Source: a candidate division NPL-UPA2 bacterium
Lineage (GTDB): Bacteria > Bacillota > UBA994
DNA: 6,484 nucleotides
Assembly: GCA_018725205.1 (NCBI GenBank)
Contig: QLUB01000100.1
Span: forward strand, 1-6,484
Direction of reading: 5' to 3'
Part shown: positions 1 through 5,149 of the stretch, piece by piece
Numbering within the stretch: the first letter of the stretch is position 1
Layout: every line of letters starts with the position of its first letter
Position numbers and translations under genes: made by a program
Notes under the pieces: generated by a model
Database searches by the model: none
The model's input: only the letters and a program-made list of their open reading frames with translations
What the model was told of the DNA's origin: nothing

Positions 1-73
1 CTCGGTGAAGCAGGAATCCAGCAGCAAGCTACCTGTAGTTAGCTTTGTGTAGGTATGGAGGAACGGTGTCGGT

Positions 74-509
74 ATGCCATATATAGTGGGTATAGCGGGT
101 GGGACGGGGTCGGGTAAATCTACTCTGGCAGAGCGCATGATTACCGGTTTTACCGGACAGGCGCTGCTTATTCGGCACGACAACTACTACCGAGATCAAG
201 CCTATCGCTCCATGGAGGAGCGTGTAATCCAGAATTATGACCATCCCGAAGCCTTTGAGGACGCGCTGTTGATTGCCCACCTCAGTGCGCTGCGTGGGGG
301 ACGGTCTGTGCTTGGCCCCCTTTACGACTTTGCCACACATACACGAAGTCCGAAGCAGCAATTGCTCGAACCGCGGGACTTAATAGTTATGTAAAAAACA
401 TGCGGACGTGATTATCCCCGAGGGAGGTCTTAACCCTGCGGCGTTAGCGCTAATAGCTTCACGCCTGCGCCATGCGCTAGAGGCCGCCGCTACCATGCGG
501 GGGGATTAG
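74..509 (+). pseudogene. udk: Uridine kinase, internally deleted and frameshifted
   Basis: Uridine kinase phosphorylates uridine and cytidine to UMP and CMP in cytosolic pyrimidine salvage. The first frame (74-394, 106 residues) shows the Walker A loop GGTGSGKST (residues 9-17), the substrate-site motif DNYYRD (36-41), NYDHPEAF (54-61), PLYDFATHTR (82-91) and the start of the central strand, EPRDLIV (99-105), then stops. From about 390 a different frame (+1) carries the family C-terminus: KKHADVIIPEGG followed by about 25 residues to the stop at 507-509. In full-length family members (about 205-215 residues) these two blocks are separated by roughly 65-70 residues holding the EG motif and the arginine-rich lid that binds ATP. 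That block is absent here and the frame is changed, so an active kinase is not expected. The start ATG at 74 has GGAGGA at 57-62. tdk follows 35 nt after the remnant. Identity is confident. Whether the deletion is real or an assembly error cannot be decided from this sequence. Confidence 0.9.
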
Positions 510-544
510 CGCGACCGATATTCGCATTAGACAGGGGGACCAGC

Positions 545-1108
545 ATGAAAGGTTATCTGGAAGTGATTTGCGGCGGGATGTATAGCGGCAAGTCCAGTGA
601 GCTTATTCGCCGCGTCAGTCGCGCCAAGTACGCACGCAAACAAGTGCAGCTCTTTAAGCCCGCGCTTGACGGGCGCTATCACGCCACACAGGTGGTCGCG
701 CACGACAACCGCAATCACGCGGCACAGGCCGTGGCGACTGCTTTAGCGATATTGCCGCTGGTGGAAGAGAGTACAGATGTGGTCGCGATTGACGAACTTC
801 AGTTTTTGGCCGCAGATGAGACCATCAAAGTAGTGCACGAACTTATGTGTCGCGGCAAGAAAGTCATCGTAGCCGGACTGGACCTAGACTTCGCGGGGAG
901 ACCCTTTGGCGCGATTCCGCATCTCTTGGCCATCGCCGACGAAATCGACAAACTGCGTGCCATCTGCATTAAGTGCGGCAACAAAGCCTATATTAGTCAG
1001 CGCTTAGTTAATGGCGAGCCCGCTTCGCTACGCGACCCGCAGATCCTTGTCGGGGGGGTAGAGGCCTACGAAGCGCGGTGCCGCGGCTGTTGGGAAGTAA
1101 AGGACTGA
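545..1108 (+). CDS. tdk: Thymidine kinase, type II (TK1-like)
   Basis: Cytosolic enzyme that transfers the gamma phosphate of ATP to thymidine (and deoxyuridine), giving dTMP in the salvage pathway. The 187-residue product has the usual length for the family. Visible motifs are the P-loop GGMYSGKSS (residues 10-18), the Walker B and catalytic segment DELQF (83-87, catalytic Glu84; DEAQF or DEIQF is more common), GLDLDFAGRPFG (111-122), and the structural zinc site formed by CIKC (141-144) and CRGC (179-182). YEARCR (175-180) is the end of the lasso loop that holds the thymine base. The ATG at 545 is preceded by AGGGGGA at 533-539. It lies 35 nt after the udk remnant on the same strand and may be co-transcribed with it. 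Its last 43 bp overlap the end of the convergent permease gene, and no terminator hairpin is seen after it. It appears intact. Confidence 0.97.
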   Translation: MKGYLEVICGGMYSGKSSELIRRVSRAKYARKQVQLFKPALDGRYHATQVVAHDNRNHAAQAVATALAILPLVEESTDVVAIDELQFLAADETIKVVHELMCRGKKVIVAGLDLDFAGRPFGAIPHLLAIADEIDKLRAICIKCGNKAYISQRLVNGEPASLRDPQILVGGVEAYEARCRGCWEVKD

Positions 1109-1818
1109 CCCGCCAGCAATTGTCTCCATTGCTCACACAGGGCATCTACGGTCAGCACCATAACTAAGATCCCGCCTAAGATTACACCGACATTTGGCCA
1201 CACCTGAAACTGAATATTAGCGTAGAGTAGCTCACCTATGCCGCCTGCCCCGACTAGCCCTAAAACTGCGGACAGGCGGATGTTCCTCTTTAGGCAGGCA
1301 AGGCCGTGGTCAAGTAGGGGAGGAGTAAGTGTCGACGCAGGTGCACTGGTCGTTAGCTGACCGCCTGTCATCAAGCTGTTGAGCGAGTACAGCGTAAGCG
1401 CTACCAGTCCACTTACCGGACCTGCCCCAAAGCCGCGCACCATCACCATAGCCCACACTAGGGCGTGAACAGCCCCCACTCCTCGCAGGAGAACATGTCC
1501 CACATGACGCAAGCTTGTAGGCAGGGAAGCATTGGCACGAACCCACCCAGCGAAGACTGCTACTCCTATCGCGATCACGGTGCCAAACAGAGCCATCAGC
1601 AAGCTCTCACTCAGTTCTCCGCTGATGCGCCCAAGATGTGCTAGGTTAGGCGGGAACATCTGCGCAAAGATACCGAGCAATGCCCAAGTTCCGTCCACAA
1701 ACTGGGACAACCCTCCCCCAAACCCTGTGCTGCCTAAACGCAGACCAATCAAAATGACTGTCAAAGACAACGCCATAGTAGCATGTCGTCTAAGCGTTAA
1801 CAGCAAGTTTTCTCTCAC
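1066..1818 (-). CDS. phnE: PhnE-type phosphonate ABC transporter permease, EAA loop missing
   Basis: Inner-membrane permease subunit of a phosphonate/phosphate-ester ABC importer (PhnCDE family). The N-terminal part (MFPPNLAHLG at 54-63, then ESLLMALFGTVIAIGVAVFAG from 71) and the segment VWAMVMVRGFGAGPVSGL (121-138) match the family. So does the C-terminal block, LKRNIRLSAVLGLVGAGGIGELL (176-198). Between LYSLNSL (143-149) and LLDHGL (168-173) the family normally has the cytoplasmic EAA loop (pattern EALRATGAS...LPQ) that docks on the ATPase. Here about 35 residues are missing and a short unrelated stretch (about 150-160) joins the ends. The frame stays open, but coupling to an ATPase is unlikely to work. 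The GTG start at 1816-1818 has GGAGG at 1826-1830. The last 15 codons lie inside tdk on the other strand, giving an atypical C-terminal tail. No PhnC ATPase or PhnD binding protein is present in the window. PhnE-family identity is confident; substrate and function are not. Confidence 0.82.
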   Translation of the reverse strand: MRENLLLTLRRHATMALSLTVILIGLRLGSTGFGGGLSQFVDGTWALLGIFAQMFPPNLAHLGRISGELSESLLMALFGTVIAIGVAVFAGWVRANASLPTSLRHVGHVLLRGVGAVHALVWAMVMVRGFGAGPVSGLVALTLYSLNSLMTGGQLTTSAPASTLTPPLLDHGLACLKRNIRLSAVLGLVGAGGIGELLYANIQFQVWPNVGVILGGILVMVLTVDALCEQWRQLLAGQSFTSQQPRHRAS

Positions 1819-1952
1819 AACCCTACCTCCTCAAACACCGCAAACATCGTGTTTATCCCCATTATCACTAAGTGAAGGGCATCCGTCAAACAAAACACTG
1901 GTAAAACACTGGGGACGTGAATTTTTGTTTTGCCGGCGCCCCACGACACTCT
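1815..1952 (-). pseudogene. Possible C-terminal remnant of a second transporter permease
   Basis: An open stretch of 45 codons on the minus strand begins after an in-frame stop (1953-1955) and ends in a TGA at 1815-1817. This TGA overlaps the GTG start of the phnE-like gene (GTGA overlap), the arrangement expected for two translationally coupled genes. It includes GAGKTKI and then PSVLPVF, which resembles the GA(S)...LP(S/Q)xLP pattern at the end of an ABC permease EAA loop, followed by a hydrophobic stretch. Two tandem PhnE genes are common in Clostridia phosphonate operons, so this may be the stump of the first one. No start codon with a binding site is visible, and an 11-bp tandem repeat lies inside the stretch. 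The resemblance is short and could be chance; only the overlap geometry is seen directly. Confidence 0.3.
1892..1913. repeat. Two tandem copies of an 11-bp unit
   Basis: AAAACACTGGT (1892-1902) is followed at once by AAAACACTGGG (1903-1913), matching at 10 of 11 positions. It lies between the divergent phnE-like and degV genes, about 75 bp from the phnE start and 80 bp from the degV start. It could be a regulator-binding site spaced by one helical turn, or a simple slippage duplication. I see no convincing -35/-10 pair next to it. Confidence 0.5.
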
Positions 1953-1979
1953 CTAGCGACTCCTCCGTCTAAACAGATG

Positions 1980-1989
1980 AAGGGGTGAT
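1980..1989 (+). promoter_or_regulatory. Ribosome binding site that fixes the degV start
   Basis: AAGGGGTGAT matches the 16S rRNA anti-Shine-Dalgarno complement almost throughout. It ends 4 nt before TTG at 1994, with 8 nt from the G run to that TTG. The in-frame GTG at 1985-1987 lies inside the site and is therefore an unlikely start. Confidence 0.75.
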
Positions 1990-1993
1990 TTTT

Positions 1994-2839
1994 TTGGTAA
2001 AAATAGTTGTGGACAGCGCTCTAAACATACCGGCAGATTTGCTAAGCAAATTCAGTATTGGCGTTGTGCCTGTCAGTCTCACTATTGATGGGAAAAGCTA
2101 TCGCGAAGGCGTAGATGCCACGCGGACAGAATTAGTGGCGCTTATCGCTCGTTCCGAAACTCTCTCGACCTCCCAGCCTTCCCCCGGGGACTTCTTGGAG
2201 GTGTATGACCAGTTAGGGGGGGACATCGTCTCGCTGCACATTACCGCAAAGGCCAGTGGCACTCATCAGTCGGCCGTGATGGCTGCTGGCATGACAAAAG
2301 CAAAAGTCACAGTCTTTGACACCGCCAATGCCTCGATGGGGGGAGGGTGGCAAGCTTTAGCGGCCGCACTGCTGGCGGAGCAAGGCGCACCGGTAGGCGA
2401 GATCGCTACCAAGGCAGAGGCAGCTAAAGCAGAAACAACTACTTTTCTATCGGTGCCCACGCTAAAGTATTTATCTCGTAGCGGGCGGGTTGGATTGGCC
2501 AAAGCTTTGTTGGCGTCGCTCCTCTCCGTGAAGCCAATCCTAGCTTTTAACGCTGGCGTCGTAGAGGTGGTAGCGCGCTCGCGCAGCATGACCGGTGCCT
2601 GCAAAGAGATGGCGGGCATGCTTAAAGACAAGTATGGCGCAAAGCCTTTAGCCGTGGCCGTAATGCACGCGGAGGACGCGGCCTTGGCCGGGCAATTTCA
2701 GGAGCTTCTCGCTAAGACGCTTAATGTAGAGCTCGCGCTCACAACGGAGCTCACAGCATCTTTGGTTGTACATGGCGGCCCAGGTACGATCGCTGTCTCC
2801 GTGTTGCCTTTTGAGTACGTAAGGGGACTGAAGGGGTAA
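1994..2839 (+). CDS. degV: DegV family fatty-acid-binding protein
   Basis: Soluble two-domain protein of the DegV/FakB type. Family members bind a single fatty acid, and FakB members present it to the kinase FakA for acyl-phosphate formation; which lipid this one binds is unknown. From the TTG start at 1994 the protein has 281 residues, the normal length. It begins MVKIVVDSALNIP, the expected N-terminal strand and loop. Other motifs are TSQPSP (59-64, the loop that binds the fatty-acid carboxylate), the ASGTHQSA segment (87-94), DTANASMGGG (109-118), LKYLSRSGRVG (157-167), KPIL (180-183) and HGGPG (260-264). An upstream in-frame GTG at 1985 would add three residues but sits within the ribosome binding site. 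No fakA-like gene is in the window. degV appears to be a single-gene unit: it is divergent from the phnE-like gene and followed by two hairpins. Confidence 0.93.
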   Translation: MVKIVVDSALNIPADLLSKFSIGVVPVSLTIDGKSYREGVDATRTELVALIARSETLSTSQPSPGDFLEVYDQLGGDIVSLHITAKASGTHQSAVMAAGMTKAKVTVFDTANASMGGGWQALAAALLAEQGAPVGEIATKAEAAKAETTTFLSVPTLKYLSRSGRVGLAKALLASLLSVKPILAFNAGVVEVVARSRSMTGACKEMAGMLKDKYGAKPLAVAVMHAEDAALAGQFQELLAKTLNVELALTTELTASLVVHGGPGTIAVSVLPFEYVRGLKG

Positions 2840-2884
2840 GGGACGGCACAACACAAGTGGGAGGCAGCCAGCGGCAAGTAGGTC

Positions 2885-2919
2885 AAAAAGCAGCATAGAT
2901 CACCCTGCTGCTTTTAATT
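2885..2919 (+). terminator. Hairpin terminator after degV
   Basis: AAAAGCAGCA (2886-2895) pairs perfectly with TGCTGCTTTT (2906-2915) around a 10-nt loop, giving a 10-bp stem whose 3' side ends in TTTT, followed by AATTG. It starts 46 nt after the degV stop. The A/T symmetry means it could also act on minus-strand transcripts. Confidence 0.7.
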
Positions 2920-2930
2920 GTGTGCGAGGT

Positions 2931-2969
2931 GAAGCAAAAGGCTCCGTCCCTTTTGCTTCCTTTTGCTTC
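2931..2969. repeat. Perfect hairpin with duplicated 3' arm
   Basis: GAAGCAAAAGG (2931-2941) is the exact inverse of CCTTTTGCTTC (2949-2959), with a 7-nt loop CTCCGTC. The 3' arm CTTTTGCTTC is then repeated directly at 2960-2969. It lies between the degV terminator and the promoter-like sequence of the next operon, so it may be a second, backup terminator or a small palindromic repeat element. The minus strand of the loop side reads GGGACGGAGCC, and GGGACGG also occurs on the plus strand right after degV (2840-2846). Confidence 0.75.
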
Positions 2970-2972
2970 AGG

Positions 2973-3001
2973 TGGTCATTGGGGAGTTTGGGTGGTACAA
3001 T
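2973..3001 (+). promoter_or_regulatory. Putative sigma-A promoter for the membrane protein-metK operon
   Basis: TGGTCA (2973-2978; 4 of 6 matches to TTGACA) and TACAAT (2996-3001; 5 of 6 to TATAAT) are separated by 17 nt. Transcription would begin near 3008, leaving a leader of only about 15 nt before the ATG at 3023. That is too short for a SAM riboswitch. Confidence 0.55.
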
Positions 3002-3010
3002 GGGTGGCGT

Positions 3011-3018
3011 AGGGGTGA
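3011..3018 (+). promoter_or_regulatory. Ribosome binding site that fixes the start of the membrane protein
   Basis: AGGGGTGA lies 7 nt (G run to start) before ATG at 3023. An in-frame TTG at 2963 would start inside the duplicated hairpin arm, upstream of the predicted promoter and without a binding site, so it is rejected. Confidence 0.75.
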
Positions 3019-3022
3019 TCTG

Positions 3023-3877
3023 ATGATAGAGGCTTTGGTTGCCTGCGTCTTGCGTGCGCACAAAACTATGCGCGCACACATGGTCGCGGTGTGGTTCCCG
3101 GCGTTGTTTAGCGTGGCGCTGTTTGTGGTATTCCTGCTCGTTGCGGTGATCCTAATCCTGCCCATAGTGCCAGACATTCTGACTAGCCCTAACCCTGCCG
3201 CTCTAGCTTCGCCTGCGGTTTTGCGCGCACTTTTCCCCCGCCTTCTTTTCCTGCTAGCCCTAGCCATACCGCTAACTGTGGCCTCTGATGCGGGTACGCT
3301 ATACATTCAGGCACAAGCTGTTAAAGGACAGCCTGTTGATACGGGCTATTTCTTTCTCGGTATCCGTAAGCTGTCTTGGCGTTTAGTTGCCGGTAGGGCC
3401 ATAGAGATATTGCTCTACTTATTGTTGTTTACACCGCTGTTGGTGTCGATGGTCATGCGGGTAATGCGGCTCACAGGACCGGAAGGCAATCTGCTACTGG
3501 CCCCCGAAGAACCGATCTTCCGCGCGTTTATGGATCTCTTGCCCTTAGCCTTGCTCAGCGGTCTTATGTATATTGCAGTGGGCGTGCTGATGAGCATGTG
3601 GTCGCGCGTGCTGGCGTTGCGAGAGCTGCCCTTAGCGCGTGCGCTTATCGCTGGCATTTTGGTTGCCCGCGCACATTTTCTCGCCATACTCCTCATGTTT
3701 ATCGCCCAATGGGTGCTCAGCACGGCTCTGCAAAGGCTACTCGGGCAGGAGGCACTGGGCAGCTTAATCGGCATAGGTCTGGGCTATATCCTGCGCGTCT
3801 ACGCGGGGATGACGCTTATGCATCTCTATGAATTACGCACTGCCGCCGTGAAGCAGCAAGTTGAAAACGGAGGATAG
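3023..3877 (+). CDS. Uncharacterised six-helix membrane protein, coupled to metK
   Basis: I do not recognise the family with confidence. From ATG 3023 the product has 284 residues and no signal peptide distinct from its first helix. Hydrophobic segments lie at about 24-50, 70-90, 122-147, 170-195, 207-232 and 245-268, consistent with six membrane helices. Soluble features between them are SDAGTLYIQAQAVKGQPVD (88-106), an amphipathic Arg-rich stretch around GIRKLSWR (113-120), and acidic PEGNLLLAPEEP (153-164). The small-residue-rich segment after helix 2, with a V(K/R)G motif and then a GYF or GxF segment, recalls broad families of polytopic membrane domains seen in Firmicutes, such as the glycerophosphodiesterase membrane domain or DUF4013-like proteins; this is a loose resemblance only. 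It ends with TAG at 3875-3877, 2 nt before metK, and the metK binding site lies within its last codons, so the two are translationally coupled. No catalytic motif is visible. Confidence 0.85.
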   Translation: MIEALVACVLRAHKTMRAHMVAVWFPALFSVALFVVFLLVAVILILPIVPDILTSPNPAALASPAVLRALFPRLLFLLALAIPLTVASDAGTLYIQAQAVKGQPVDTGYFFLGIRKLSWRLVAGRAIEILLYLLLFTPLLVSMVMRVMRLTGPEGNLLLAPEEPIFRAFMDLLPLALLSGLMYIAVGVLMSMWSRVLALRELPLARALIAGILVARAHFLAILLMFIAQWVLSTALQRLLGQEALGSLIGIGLGYILRVYAGMTLMHLYELRTAAVKQQVENGG

Positions 3878-3879
3878 AT

Positions 3880-5064
3880 ATGCGACACCTTTTTACTTCA
3901 GAATCAGTCACAGCAGGACACCCCGACAAAATTTGCGACCAGATCGCCGATGCTGTTTTAGACGCCATTCTCACGCAAGATAGCACCGCCCGCGTAGCGT
4001 GCGAAACCGCGGTCACCACGGGCTTGGTCCTAGTAATGGGCGAGATTTCGACTACCTGCTATGTGGACATACCGCGCATAGTGCGCGACACCGTGCGCGA
4101 AATTGGCTACACCCGGGCCAAGTACGGCTTTGATGCCGAGACTTGTGCCGTGATTACATCTATTGATGAGCAGTCGCCCGACATTGCGCAAGGAGTAGAC
4201 CGAGCACTGGAGCAACGGGAGGGCGGCGATGCCCCCGATGGGGCCTCCAGCATAGGGGCCGGTGACCAAGGCATGATGTTTGGCTATGCCTGCACTGAGA
4301 CGCCGGAATTTATGCCGCTGCCGATTAGCCTAGCGCACAGCCTAGCGCGTCGCCTTGCTGCCGTGCGTAAAGAGCGTATTATTCCGTATCTTCGCCCGGA
4401 CGGCAAAACTCAAGTCACGGTGGAATACGAGGGGCATCGCCCAGTGCGCGTTGACACCGTCGTGGTGTCAGCTCAGCACAAGCCGGAGGTTGCACTCTCG
4501 ACCATTCGCGAGGATATCATCGCCCATGTTGTGCGCCACTCTATCCCCGCCCACTTGCTTGACCGCAACACAAAGTTTCTCATTAACCCTACCGGGCGGT
4601 TTGTGGTGGGTGGCCCACAAGGCGACAGCGGCCTGACCGGGCGTAAAATCATGGTCGATACATACGGAGGCGCGGCTCGCCACGGCGGCGGGGCTTTTTC
4701 AGGCAAGGACCCCACCAAGGTTGACCGCTCGGCGGCCTATGCCGCGCGCTATGTTACGAAAAACGTCGTAGCCGCAGGACTCGCGGAGCGCTGCGAACTG
4801 CAGGTGGCCTACGCCATTGGCGTAGCGAAACCTGTCTCCATAATGGTTGATACATTTGGCACGGGTGCCGTGAGCGAGGAGAAACTAGCCCAGATTATCG
4901 CCCGCCACTTTGATTTGCGCCCGGCAGCGATCATCGCACAGCTAGGTCTTAGGGCCCCGATCTATCGCCAAGTGGCGGCTTATGGTCACATGGGACGGCC
5001 TGACCTCGCCCTTCCCTGGGAGCGCCTCGACAAAGTTGCCGAGCTAAGGCAGTATCTCTCTTAA
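3880..5064 (+). CDS. metK: S-adenosylmethionine synthetase
   Basis: Cytosolic enzyme making S-adenosylmethionine from methionine and ATP, with release of phosphate and diphosphate; the product is the main methyl donor of the cell. The 394-residue protein is full length and intact. Signatures are GHPDK (13-17, with the catalytic His14 and the metal-binding Asp16), Glu42 (potassium-site region), GAGDQGMMFGYA (126-137, family signature 1), GGPQGDSGLTGRK (244-256) and GGGAFSGKDPTKVDRS (269-284, the P-loop-like signature 2). The ATG at 3880 follows GGAGGA at 3869-3874, which overlaps the end of the upstream membrane-protein gene. It is the second gene of a two-gene operon. In many Firmicutes metK has a SAM riboswitch leader; none is visible between 2840 and 3022 or directly before metK. 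A strong hairpin terminator begins 12 nt after the stop. Confidence 0.98.
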   Translation: MRHLFTSESVTAGHPDKICDQIADAVLDAILTQDSTARVACETAVTTGLVLVMGEISTTCYVDIPRIVRDTVREIGYTRAKYGFDAETCAVITSIDEQSPDIAQGVDRALEQREGGDAPDGASSIGAGDQGMMFGYACTETPEFMPLPISLAHSLARRLAAVRKERIIPYLRPDGKTQVTVEYEGHRPVRVDTVVVSAQHKPEVALSTIREDIIAHVVRHSIPAHLLDRNTKFLINPTGRFVVGGPQGDSGLTGRKIMVDTYGGAARHGGGAFSGKDPTKVDRSAAYAARYVTKNVVAAGLAERCELQVAYAIGVAKPVSIMVDTFGTGAVSEEKLAQIIARHFDLRPAAIIAQLGLRAPIYRQVAAYGHMGRPDLALPWERLDKVAELRQYLS

Positions 5065-5075
5065 ACGCATATAGC

Positions 5076-5130
5076 AGCAGGATGCGAGACCCTCCTACGG
5101 GGAGTCTTGCATCCTGCTTACTTGCTTTTT
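5076..5130 (+). terminator. Intrinsic terminator after metK
   Basis: AGCAGGATGC (5076-5085) pairs perfectly with GCATCCTGCT (5109-5118). The stem continues inward with GAGAC (5086-5090) against GTCTT (5104-5108) and CCTC against GGGG pairing with one bulge, giving a hairpin of about 43 nt. It is followed by a T-rich tail ending in CTTTTT (5125-5130). It ends the metK operon and separates it from the convergent nhaC gene. Confidence 0.85.
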
Positions 5131-5139
5131 GCATCCTGC
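5107..5139. repeat. Direct repeat of the terminator 3' arm
   Basis: TTGCATCCTGC occurs at 5107-5117, as the 3' arm of the metK terminator, and again at 5129-5139, just after the T run and 10 bp before the end of nhaC. The 5' arm at 5076-5085 could pair with either copy. This is the same arm, loop, arm', arm' arrangement as at 2931-2969. Confidence 0.75.
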
Positions 5140-5149
5140 GCCGTGTTCT

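Noticed and set aside
1..52. Possible C-terminal tail of an upstream plus-strand gene
   Set aside because: Two frames are open from the window edge (ending at 42 and 52). Neither 13-16-residue tail shows a recognisable motif, so no gene can be supported.
390..402. A-AAA-AAC-like slippery stretch at the udk junction, suggesting programmed frameshifting
   Set aside because: The zero-frame stop TAA precedes the A run, and about 70 residues of the enzyme core are missing, so slippage could not restore a working protein.
1532..1972. Plus-strand open frame of 146 codons opposite phnE
   Set aside because: It is antisense to the clearly coding phnE-like frame, has no domain or binding site, and its composition is that of a reversed membrane-protein gene.
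2266..2631. Minus-strand open frame within degV
   Set aside because: It is a shadow of the intact degV gene with low-complexity composition and no motif.
2963..3022. Longer start (TTG at 2963) for the membrane protein
   Set aside because: It lies in the repeated hairpin arm and upstream of the predicted promoter, has no binding site, and adds residues unlike a membrane-protein N-terminus. ATG at 3023 has a good site.
2840..3022. SAM riboswitch or other leader RNA before the metK operon
   Set aside because: No conserved SAM-I or SAM-II core can be recognised; the stretch is explained by two hairpins and a promoter-like pair with a very short leader.
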